From: DASPSR01 sp035498715
Lineage (GTDB): Bacteria; Nitrospirota; UBA9217
Reading direction: 5' to 3'
Length of the DNA stretch: 8,076 nt
Assembly (NCBI GenBank): GCA_035498715.1
Contig: DATJZV010000101.1
Coordinates: 1 to 8,076, forward strand
Part shown: positions 1 through 6,962 of the stretch, one piece after another
How the letters are laid out: every line of letters starts with the position of its first letter
Numbering within the stretch: the stretch's first letter is position 1
The notes under the pieces: model-generated
The model's input: only the letters and a program-made list of their open reading frames with translations
What the model was told of the DNA's origin: nothing
The model's database searches: none
Position numbers and translations under genes: made by a program

Positions 1-10
1 GCCATTTCAT
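1..10 (-). CDS. Possible start of a leftward gene (first three codons only)
   Basis: On the minus strand an ATG at 10-8 is followed by AAA and TGG, giving Met-Lys-Trp before the window ends. It is preceded by GAGAGGG five bases upstream, a good Shine-Dalgarno match. Further upstream on the same strand are candidate promoters (51-66 and 80-108). Nothing can be said of the product. The case rests only on the start signals, so it may be a chance arrangement. Confidence 0.22.
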
Positions 11-50
11 CGTGTCCCTCTCAAACGTGGTCTCTTGACCAGGTGCATAA

Positions 51-66
51 GCTTAAACCGTGCCAG
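51..66 (-). promoter_or_regulatory. Sigma-54-like -24/-12 element, reading left
   Basis: On the minus strand the sequence reads CTGGCACGG, then TTT, then AAGC. The -24 half matches the consensus YTGGCACGR completely. The invariant GG and GC dinucleotides are at the correct spacing of ten intervening bases. The -12 half is AAGCT instead of TTGCW, so only the GC core and the following W are kept. A transcript would begin near position 40, about 30 bases before the putative ATG at 10-8. The deviation in the -12 box keeps this tentative. Confidence 0.33.
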
Positions 67-79
67 CACATTAAAACAC

Positions 80-108
80 GTATTATCAATAACTTAAGAG
101 TATCGCAA
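80..108 (-). promoter_or_regulatory. Weak sigma-70-like promoter, reading left
   Basis: Minus-strand TTGCGA (108-103, four of six matches) and TAATAC (85-80, three of six) are separated by 17 bases. A TG lies one base before the -10 hexamer, as in extended -10 promoters. The stretch is AT-rich compared with its surroundings. It could serve the possible leftward gene at the window edge as an alternative to the sigma-54-like site. AT-rich DNA gives such matches easily. Confidence 0.22.
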
Positions 109-379
109 TTTTATATTTACGGAATGCAGTGGATGGTGCTACGATGGGACGTGAGTTATCCTGCGGGCGGTAAGTACGGCGGTCAGCGCACGAACGAGCT
201 CGAGCAGATGATGGGCGATGTCCTTGATGCCATGATGTCAATTCTCGTTGGCTACCGGGCCTTTCTCGTCTCTCGTGCGACCCGTATACCCCTTCGTTTG
301 AGGCGGTCGTGGAGCGCACCCGCCCGGAATATCAGCCATTAGGCGTGGTTGCTATGAATCCGGATGAGCGCCGGAGTGA
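109..379. other. Stretch with no recognisable gene
   Basis: No recognisable protein is found in any frame. One forward frame stays open from position 1 to 342, but its translation changes character along its length, resembles no family I know and has no convincing ribosome site. A 16-base dyad, TGA-N3-CATG-N3-TCA, lies at 225-240. It could be an activator site for leftward transcription or chance. This is probably intergenic DNA plus, towards the right, the left end of the insertion element. Confidence 0.5.
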
Positions 380-569
380 AGCCGCTGCAGCGCAGCAGCG
401 GTTCGTAGAAGCGGACGCCGAAACGTTCGCATTTTCACTCGTCCGTGAGCAGGCGCAACGAGTTCTCGGCATCCTACCGCACAATGGTTGCAGGCCAGTT
501 CTCCGGTACGCCTTGGCCCAGTGTCAGCCACGGGCATCCCTGGGAGGTACCACCCGGAGGAAGGAGCAG
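380..569 (+). ncRNA. Candidate IS110 bridge RNA locus
   Basis: IS110-group elements encode a structured RNA of roughly 180 bases in the non-coding left end, just upstream of the recombinase, that pairs with donor and target DNA. Here 190 bases before the recombinase start hold a 9-bp stem at 380-388/395-403 (one G.U pair, loop AGCGCA). They also hold a 6-bp stem at 412-417/440-445 enclosing a CGAA-ACG-TTCG hairpin at 419-429. Shorter pairings occur at 454-458/487-491 and 517-521/540-544. The space after the transposase is too short for an RNA of this size before the next gene. The structures are seen by eye. The RNA identity is inference from position and folding, and the guide loops are not resolved. 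Confidence 0.3.
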
Positions 570-1811
570 ATGGAACTCGTTCATGAGCGGTGCTGCGGAT
601 TGGATGTCCACAAGCGTACGGTTCTTGCCTGTATCAGAACCCAGGGCCCTCGCGGAGGCGCCCACAAAGAGGTCAAAACCTTCAGCACCATGACGTTCGA
701 CCTGCTCATACTCCGTGACTGGCTTGCGGCCAGCAAGGCAACCCATGTGGCCACGGAGAGCGCCGGGGTCCACTGGAAACCGATCTTCAACCTGCTCGAA
801 GACCAGTTTAACGTCCTTTTGGTCCATGCCGCTCATATCAAGACGGTACCCGGTCGCAAAACAAACGTCAAGGACTGCGAGTGGATGGCGGACCTGCGGC
901 GCCCATGGGCTCATCGAGCGAAGCTTCATCCCACCCGAACCGATCAGGGACCTTAGGGACCTTACTCGCTACCGCAAGTTCCTCATCGATGAAAGGATTA
1001 GAGAAGTCAACCGGCTCCACAAACTCCTTGAATCCGCCAACATCAAGCTGGCTTCGGTGGCAACCGACGTGATGGGTGTATCGGGAAAAGAGATGTTGGA
1101 AGCCCTGCTCGGAGTTGGTGCTGATCCGGAAATCCTGGCCGAGCTTGCCCCCGGGAGATTGCGAAGAAAGATCCCGGCGCTCAAACAGGCCCCTGGAAGG
1201 GCGGTTCAGGCGGCATCACCGCTTCTTGTTGAAAACCATTCTGGCTCATCTCGACTTTCTGGATGAAAGCATCGCCACAGTGAGCGAGGAGGTGGTCAGC
1301 CGCATTGACCCTTTCGCCCAAACCGTTAAGCTCCTGTGCACCATACCGGGGGGTTGAACAAAGAACTGCTGAGATTGTCGTTTCCGAAATCGGGGTGGAC
1401 ATGTCCCGTTTCCCTTCGGCAAATCATTTGGCTTCTTGGGGCGCATTGTGTCCCGGGAACAACGAGAGCGCAGGGAAAAGAAAGAGCGGAAAGACCCGCA
1501 AAGGGAACCAGTGGCTGCGCCGGGTTTTGGTTGAGGTTGCCTGGGCTGCTTCCAGGACCAAAGAGACCTATCTCTCTTCCCAATACCATCGTCTCGTTGC
1601 CTGTCGCGGCAAAAAGAAAGCCATTGTCGCCGTGGCTCACAGCATCCTGGTTGCCATCTACCATGCTCTGGAGAATCAAGCTCCTTACCGGGACCTGGGA
1701 GCCAATTACTTGACCAAGCTGAACGAAACCAACATCAAACATTACCATGCCAGACGTCGGGAAGAGCTCGGTTACCAAGTGAGTATCACTCCCTTGGAAC
1801 AGGCGGCTTAA
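570..1811 (+). pseudogene. IS110-family DEDD transposase, three frameshifts
   Basis: The start is ATG at 570, with GGAGGAAGGAG just upstream and an N-terminus (CCGLDVHK) typical of the family. The frame is broken three times by one extra base in a homopolymer: CCC at 902-904, CCCC at 1190-1193 and GGGGGG at 1348-1353. Removing one base from each gives a continuous protein of about 412 residues, the usual family length. The N-terminal RuvC-like half has Asp12, Glu63 and Asp102. The third acidic position, in the motif KTDxxD, is Asn99. The C-terminal half has the conserved ASWGALCPGNNESAGK block, with the presumed nucleophilic Ser, followed by a basic stretch (KRKSGKTRKGN). The family excises and inserts DNA through a circular intermediate guided by a bridge RNA. 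With three shifts and a changed active-site residue this copy is probably inactive. Sequencing error in the runs is the alternative for the shifts, but the neighbouring 4.6-kb gene has none. Confidence 0.93.
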
Positions 1812-1852
1812 AGGCTATTTTCTACGTAACTCCGTATGAGATAAGGGGAGCC

Positions 1853-1882
1853 GGCTCGATTTGGCCACGGCCGAATCGAGCC
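1853..1882 (+). repeat. 13-bp inverted repeat (hairpin) after the transposase
   Basis: GGCTCGATTTGGC pairs with GCCGAATCGAGCC around a CACG tetraloop: 13 pairs with a single G.U. No T-run follows on either strand, so it is not a standard intrinsic terminator. It lies 41 bases after the transposase stop and 21 bases before the ribosome site of the next gene. It could be part of the element's right end, a barrier to read-through from the element, or a leader structure of the downstream gene. Confidence 0.6.
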
Positions 1883-1903
1883 CGAAAAGAGGAATTCTCG
1901 GGT

Positions 1904-1909
1904 AAGGAG
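1904..1909 (+). promoter_or_regulatory. Ribosome binding site deciding a GTG start
   Basis: AAGGAG lies eight bases before GTG at 1918. There is no earlier in-frame ATG with a comparable site, and the first residues after this GTG (IELRAFMGLSELF) already look like the family's first strand, so this site fixes the start. Confidence 0.7.
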
Positions 1910-1917
1910 ATTAGCGG

Positions 1918-2202
1918 GTGTCGCCGAGGATCGAGCTTCGGGCGTTTATGGGCCTTTCCGAGCTTTTCCGGAAAAGAAACTGGTCGAATCCGCTGGAGCT
2001 GGATATAGAAAGAGAAATGACCGGAGTGCAACTGCTTGCCGTTCTTGATATTCGGCTGGAGAAGGTCGAGGTTTTCTTTGTCAACGGAACGGCTTTCAAT
2101 CCAGCTGTGGCGGTAGTGACCGGAGGCGATCGCGTGGTCCCGGTGCCGCCGGGGGTCCCCGGTCCGTACCGAGCGTTGCTCGGCTTCAAGAAGCTAGGTT
2201 GA
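1918..2202 (+). CDS. MoaD/ThiS-like beta-grasp small protein
   Basis: This is a 94-residue protein with a GTG start. The pattern is that of ubiquitin-like sulfur carriers: a first strand (IELRAF), a helix region with a TG-x-x-LL motif (residues 35-40), a VNG turn (55-57), the GDRV strand (70-73) and a proline-rich end (VPVPPGVPGPYR). MoaD and ThiS carry sulfur as a C-terminal thiocarboxylate on Gly-Gly during molybdopterin and thiamin synthesis. Here the chain continues to GFKKLG with no Gly-Gly, so it may be processed or may do something else. I recall proteins with this PPG-x-PGPYR-x-LLG ending among anaerobes, often beside aldehyde ferredoxin oxidoreductase-type genes. That association is memory, not shown here, and no such partner is in the window. 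It stands alone between the insertion remnant and the two-component operon, on the same strand. Fold assignment is fairly confident; function is open. Confidence 0.75.
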   Translation: MSPRIELRAFMGLSELFRKRNWSNPLELDIEREMTGVQLLAVLDIRLEKVEVFFVNGTAFNPAVAVVTGGDRVVPVPPGVPGPYRALLGFKKLG

Positions 2203-2254
2203 GCAGACACCCGATGCCTCAAAGCAGGGGACACCCTAAGAGTACTTAATCAGT

Positions 2255-2283
2255 TTCACTCTAGTTTGATTGTCTGGTAAAAT
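2255..2283 (+). promoter_or_regulatory. Sigma-70-like promoter of the two-component operon
   Basis: TTCACT (2255-2260, four of six matches to TTGACA) and TAAAAT (2278-2283, five of six to TATAAT) are separated by an optimal 17 bases. A transcript would start near 2290, giving a leader of about 60 bases before the kinase start at 2352. It lies in the only gap (149 bases) between the small beta-grasp gene and the kinase gene. No operator dyad is evident around it. Confidence 0.5.
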
Positions 2284-2351
2284 AGCCTATCTCCAAAGGA
2301 AATGGTTGCGAGAGGGACAGGACTAACCGGAGTTCAAAAGAGGCAAACCCA

Positions 2352-5300
2352 ATGGCGATGGATCATCGATCCGAAGGCAGTCAACCGCATATGATGAATC
2401 ATTTCTCAAAAACCAGATTCCCATGGACAGTTTCTATCTCCGTTAAAATCACGGCTATTTATTTCGCAGTCGGGATCCTTTGGATTTTGTTCTCTGACGC
2501 CGCACTTGGGTTGGTCGTACGTGATCCGTCGGTAATGACCAAGCTGGCGATCGCCAAGGGGTGTTGCTACGTTTTGTTAACAGCCCTGATGCTCTACATG
2601 CTTGTCAGTCGATGGACAGCAGAGATGTCCCGCGATATCGAGGAACGCAAGCAGGTGGAGCAGGCATTGCAGGATAGCGAGGCTAATCTCAATCGGGCGC
2701 AGGAGATCGCGCATATCGGGAGCTGGCATCTCGACATCGCGCGGAACCAACTCACCTGGTCAGACGAGGTATATCGTCTGTTTGCCATACCGAGGGGCAC
2801 AGCGCTTAGTTATGAAGCTTTCCTCGATAAGGTCCATCCCGAAGACCGGCAAGGTGTTGATCGCGCGTGGGCGGCGGCCCTCCAGCGAGCACCCTATGAT
2901 ATCGAGCACCGCATTTTGGTCGGGGGCGAATCGAGATGGGTTCGGGAGAAGGCTGAGGTCGAATTTGATCGGGAGGGGAAGGCAGTCAAAGGAATTGGGA
3001 CCGTGCAGGACATCACCGAACTCAAGCGCGCCGAGGAGGCTGTGCGACAGGAGCGGCAACGCCTCTTTGACGTGCTCGAGACGCTGCCGATAATGGTCAG
3101 CTTATTGAAACCGGATCATAAGGTCGTATTTGTCAACCGCAGCGTCCGTGAAAAACACGGTGAGCCTCACGGTCGGCCCTGTTATGAATATCGTTTTGGA
3201 AGTTCTGAGCCATGCTCATCTTGCGAAATCACTGAGATGTTGAAAACCGGCCGGTCTCACCATTGGGAATTCACTGATCCTGACGGCAGAGTTATAGATG
3301 CTCATGATTTTCCATTCACCGATGTGGACGGCTCGCCGATGATTCTCGAAATGCACATCGACATCACCGAGCGCAAGCGGGCCGAAGAAAAGATCCGACA
3401 GCACGAGATCGAGTTGCGACAGGTGCTGGAGTTCGCGCCGCAACTGGTTGCAGTATTTGGGCCCGATAGGGAGCGTCTCTATGCCAACCGGCCCGCGCTC
3501 GATTACTTCGGCGTAACCCTTGAGGAATGGCAGGGCATCCCCGATCTTTTCTGGTCTTTCCATCCGGATGACCGCGAACGCGTTGCGACAGATGTGTACA
3601 CCGGACCCGGAAGCGACGTTCCGCACGAGTTCGAAGCACGGATGCGGAGAAAGGACGGCGCGCATAGATGGTTCCTATTCCGTGGTAATCCTTTGCGTGA
3701 CGGCCAGGGACGCATTACGCGCTGGTACCTCTCGGCGACTGATATCGAAGACCGCAAGCGTGCCGAGGACACATTGCGTCGTTTGAATCGCGAACTGCGA
3801 GCAATGAGCAACTGCAATCAGATCCTCATGCGCGCCACAGATGAGCAGAGCTTGCTCGAAGAAATCTGCCGTATCGTCTGCGAGGAGGCAGGCTACCGCA
3901 TGGCCTGGGTGGGATATGTCGAACACGACGAGGCCAAAAGCGTGCGCCCTGTCGCGTGGACCGGGGCCGAGGAGGGATATCTCGCGACCGCCAACATCAC
4001 CTGGGCCGACACAGCGCGTGGGCGCGGCCCTGCCGGAACGGCTATCCGAAGCGGGGAAAGCTGCTGCATTCAGGATTACGCAAATGACCCTCTATTCGCC
4101 CCCTGGCGGGAGAGCGCTTTACAGCGCGGCTATCGTTCGGGCATCGTCCTGCCGCTCAAAGACGAACACGCAAAGGTCTTCGGCTGTTTTTGCATTTATT
4201 CCGCACAGTCCAACGCCTTTACCTCGGAAGAAATCCGGCTCCTCGAGGAACTGGCTGCAGACCTGGCGTTCGGCATCGTCGCCCTGCGTTCCCGGGCCGC
4301 ACGCAAGCGGGCTGAGCAGGAAGTCGCCCTCCTCAGTTTCGCCTTGAACAAAATAAGCGAAGCTGCCTTTCTGATCGATGACGGGGGGCGTTTTCACTAC
4401 ACCAATGAGGAAGGCTGCCGCGTTCTGGGGTATACCCGCGAGGAAATGCTCGGCCTGAGCGTATCGGATATTGATCCTGATTTCGGGGCGGAGCGTTGGG
4501 CCGGCCATTGGCGCGACCTTAAGGCGCAGCGGTCGATGGGTTTCGAAAGCCGCCACCGAACCCGAGATGGTCATATTTTGCCGGTCGAGGTCAGCGCTAA
4601 TTATTTCGAGTACGGAGGCCGGGCCTACAACTTAGCCCTCGCGCGGGATATCACCGAGCGCACGCGTGCCGAAGAGTCTCTGCGGCGCAGTGAATCTTAT
4701 CTGGCGGAATCGCAACGGCTCACTCACACAGGCAGCTTCGCTTTCGATGTGGCCAGCAACAAGTATATCTACCTTTCGGAGGAATGCTCCCGAGTTTTTG
4801 AATTGGAGGCGCAAAAGGGTTTACCGACCAGGGAAGCGGTTTCCCGACTTATCCACCCGGAGGATTGGGACAGGGTAAAGGGGGACTTTGAGAAGTTGCT
4901 CCGCGAAAAAGTAGATACCTCGAGCGAGTTCAGGGTCGCGCTGCCCAGCGGAACGGCCAAACATATTCAGGCGATCCGGCACCCTATCCTGAATGATGTG
5001 GGAGACGTCGTTACAGTGGTGGGCACAGCGATCGATATCACTGAACGCAAGGCGGCCGAGGAGGCCCTGCGGCTCGCCGGCGTTTACAATAGGAGCTTGA
5101 TCGAAGCAAGCCTCGACCCGCTCGTTACCATTGATCCCGAAGGCAGGATAACCGACGTCAATGCCGCGACGGAGCAGGTTACGGGCTACACACGGTTCGA
5201 ATTGATCGGCACGGACTTTTCCGATTACTTTACCGAACCTGAAAAGGCACGCGCAGGGTACCAGCAGGCGTTCGATCAAGGCTTCGTACGCGATTATGAG

Positions 5301-6962
5301 CTCGAGATCCGCAACCGGAATGGAGAGATCACCCCCGTACTCTATAATGCCTCGGTGTACAGGGATGACACCGGGAACGTGATCGGTGTGTTTGCCGCAG
5401 CCAGGGACATGACCGAACAGAGACGCGCCGAGGAAGCGCGTTCGCGACTGGCAGCGATCGTCGAATCCTCTGATGACGCGATTATAAGCAAAGACCTGAA
5501 CGGTACGATCACGAGCTGGAATCAAGGGGCCGAACGGCTCTATGGTTACTCCGCCGCAGAAGCTCTCGGCAGACACATATCCACTCTAACGCCCCCGGAT
5601 CAGCAGGATGAGATTACAAAGTTCTTGAGGCGAATCAGAGAAGGGGGGAGCATCGAGCGCTATGAAACAGAACGAATCAGAAAAGATGGCAGGAGGATAG
5701 ATGCGTCGCTGACCATCTCCCCCGTCAGGAACCATCGGGGTCAGATCGTCGGCGCCTCCGCGATTGCGCATGATATCACAGAGCGAAAAAGGGCCGAAGC
5801 CGAGATCAACAGTCTCAAGAATTACCTCTCCAGCATTATCGACTCCATGCCCTCCATATTGGTAGGGATGGACAATGCCCGCACCGTCACCCAGTGGAAC
5901 CGTCAGGCAGAGGCATTTACCGGCATACCTGCAGGAGACGCTATAGGGAAACCCATAGCCGGTCTGCTTCCCGGCTTCGCCCCCTGGATCATGACGATGG
6001 GAAACGCTATGGACGAGCATCGCCCCTCATCCATGGAGAAGCTCCTCATCGAGAAGGAGGGGGAGCGCCGTTTCTATGACCTCATGCTCTACCCGCTTCT
6101 CATAGACTCTGTCACAGGAGTGGTGCTGCGTATCGAGGATGTCACCGAAAGGGCCCGCATCCAGGAGTTGATGGTCCAGACCGAGAAGATGATGTCCATA
6201 GGCGGCCTTGCCGCAGGGATGGCCCATGAGATCAACAACCCTCTGGGGATCATCACCCAGGCAGCCCAGAACATCGAGCGGAGGATCTCGCTTGAGTTGC
6301 CCGCAAACCGAAAGGTATGTGAAGAACTGGGTCTAAATCTCGAAGGGATTCGCGCTTATTTCGACAAACGGCAAATAGGTGATTTCATCGCAAGCATTCG
6401 CACGGCATCGTCCCGGGCGGCGAAGATCGTTGGCAACATGCTCCAGTTCAGCCGCCGCGCCGACACAACCACGGAGCTCGCCTCGCTTGCTGAAGTCATA
6501 GATCAGGCATTGGAGCTTGCGGCGAGCGACTACGACCTCAAGAAGAAGTACGACTTCAGAAGCATCGAAATCATCAAAGACTATCAGGACACGCCCCAAG
6601 TGCCCATCGTCGCTCTGGAGATAGAGCAGGTCATATTGAACCTCCTCAGGAACGCGGCCCAGGCTATGATCGCAAATCCCCCGGACAGGAGGCCCAGGAT
6701 CACCTTAAGGCTTTGCTGCGAGGACAGGTATGCCGTGCTCGAGGTGGAGGACGATGGACCCGGCATGACGGAGGATATCCGCCGGAGGGTATTCGAACCC
6801 TTCTTCACCACCAAGGAACCCGGGGTGGGTACTGGCCTCGGCCTCTCCGTCTCCTACATGATCGTCACCCAGAACCACAAGGGCCTCATGGAGGTGCAAT
6901 CGACACCGGGCAAGGGGACCGTTTTCAAGGTGAGGCTGCCGATAGGGGGGGAGCAAATATGA
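2352..6962 (+). CDS. Membrane sensor histidine kinase with 8 PAS and 1 GAF domains
   Basis: A 1536-residue kinase. ATG 2352 has AAGAGG (2338-2343) eight bases upstream; ATG 2358 is a possible alternative. Two membrane helices (about 33-56 and 65-86) flank a very short outer loop, so sensing is mostly cytoplasmic. Next come PAS1 (110-225), PAS2 (232-345), PAS3 (350-470), GAF (480-648), PAS4 (655-773), PAS5 (775-905), PAS6 (910-1028), PAS7 (1030-1148) and PAS8 (1150-1268). Most junctions carry a DITERKRAEE-like coil. The dimerisation domain has His1292 in the H-box AHEINNPLG and about 25 extra residues between its two helices. A DYDLKKKYDFR motif (1393-1403) precedes the ATPase domain, which has Asn1430/Asn1434 (N box), DDGPG (1467-1471), FEPFFTTK (1481-1488) and GTGLGL (1493-1498). 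All catalytic motifs are intact, so it should autophosphorylate and pass phosphate to the regulator encoded next. PAS2 and GAF are rich in cysteine. Ligands cannot be told from sequence. Confidence 0.96.
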   Translation: MAMDHRSEGSQPHMMNHFSKTRFPWTVSISVKITAIYFAVGILWILFSDAALGLVVRDPSVMTKLAIAKGCCYVLLTALMLYMLVSRWTAEMSRDIEERKQVEQALQDSEANLNRAQEIAHIGSWHLDIARNQLTWSDEVYRLFAIPRGTALSYEAFLDKVHPEDRQGVDRAWAAALQRAPYDIEHRILVGGESRWVREKAEVEFDREGKAVKGIGTVQDITELKRAEEAVRQERQRLFDVLETLPIMVSLLKPDHKVVFVNRSVREKHGEPHGRPCYEYRFGSSEPCSSCEITEMLKTGRSHHWEFTDPDGRVIDAHDFPFTDVDGSPMILEMHIDITERKRAEEKIRQHEIELRQVLEFAPQLVAVFGPDRERLYANRPALDYFGVTLEEWQGIPDLFWSFHPDDRERVATDVYTGPGSDVPHEFEARMRRKDGAHRWFLFRGNPLRDGQGRITRWYLSATDIEDRKRAEDTLRRLNRELRAMSNCNQILMRATDEQSLLEEICRIVCEEAGYRMAWVGYVEHDEAKSVRPVAWTGAEEGYLATANITWADTARGRGPAGTAIRSGESCCIQDYANDPLFAPWRESALQRGYRSGIVLPLKDEHAKVFGCFCIYSAQSNAFTSEEIRLLEELAADLAFGIVALRSRAARKRAEQEVALLSFALNKISEAAFLIDDGGRFHYTNEEGCRVLGYTREEMLGLSVSDIDPDFGAERWAGHWRDLKAQRSMGFESRHRTRDGHILPVEVSANYFEYGGRAYNLALARDITERTRAEESLRRSESYLAESQRLTHTGSFAFDVASNKYIYLSEECSRVFELEAQKGLPTREAVSRLIHPEDWDRVKGDFEKLLREKVDTSSEFRVALPSGTAKHIQAIRHPILNDVGDVVTVVGTAIDITERKAAEEALRLAGVYNRSLIEASLDPLVTIDPEGRITDVNAATEQVTGYTRFELIGTDFSDYFTEPEKARAGYQQAFDQGFVRDYELEIRNRNGEITPVLYNASVYRDDTGNVIGVFAAARDMTEQRRAEEARSRLAAIVESSDDAIISKDLNGTITSWNQGAERLYGYSAAEALGRHISTLTPPDQQDEITKFLRRIREGGSIERYETERIRKDGRRIDASLTISPVRNHRGQIVGASAIAHDITERKRAEAEINSLKNYLSSIIDSMPSILVGMDNARTVTQWNRQAEAFTGIPAGDAIGKPIAGLLPGFAPWIMTMGNAMDEHRPSSMEKLLIEKEGERRFYDLMLYPLLIDSVTGVVLRIEDVTERARIQELMVQTEKMMSIGGLAAGMAHEINNPLGIITQAAQNIERRISLELPANRKVCEELGLNLEGIRAYFDKRQIGDFIASIRTASSRAAKIVGNMLQFSRRADTTTELASLAEVIDQALELAASDYDLKKKYDFRSIEIIKDYQDTPQVPIVALEIEQVILNLLRNAAQAMIANPPDRRPRITLRLCCEDRYAVLEVEDDGPGMTEDIRRRVFEPFFTTKEPGVGTGLGLSVSYMIVTQNHKGLMEVQSTPGKGTVFKVRLPIGGEQI

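Larger units (their letters stand above)
380..1852 (+). mobile_element. IS110-family insertion element remnant (ends approximate)
   Basis: The element is defined by its broken DEDD recombinase gene and the structured leader before it. IS110 elements normally lack terminal inverted repeats and make little or no target duplication, so the ends cannot be read directly from one copy and the limits given are approximate. An octamer AATTCTCG occurs on both sides (240-247 and 1893-1900) and might mark wider limits, but it is short enough to be chance. With no intact recombinase the copy is presumably immobile unless helped in trans. Confidence 0.5.

Noticed and set aside
1..342. Forward frame open for 113 codons from the window start
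   Set aside because: No family resemblance, no ribosome site at its ATG codons, and an AT-rich then arginine-rich composition that does not look like one protein. Probably chance.
309..569. Upstream in-frame extension of the transposase
   Set aside because: The family N-terminus begins at 570, where there is also a strong ribosome site. The extra 87 codons match nothing and overlap the structured leader.
474..929. Minus-strand open frame of 151 codons across the transposase start
   Set aside because: Antisense shadow of the recognised transposase and its leader; no motif or ribosome site.
902..1353. Programmed frameshifting to make the transposase
   Set aside because: IS110 enzymes are normally made from one frame, and three consecutive +1 events would be needed. 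Decay or run-length error is simpler.
2208..2236. Possible terminator after the beta-grasp gene
   Set aside because: Only short broken pairing (CCC..TGC with GCA.GGGG) and no T-run; too weak to call.
4821..5576. Long minus-strand open frame (251 codons) inside the kinase gene
   Set aside because: It lies entirely under PAS domains with clear family motifs on the plus strand, and its own translation resembles no known protein. It is a codon-bias shadow.
2634..5800. Recurrent DITERKRAEE-coding segments as DNA repeats
   Set aside because: These are the normal linker helices at PAS domain ends, diverged at the DNA level. They are protein-level repetition and not a mobile or tandem DNA repeat.
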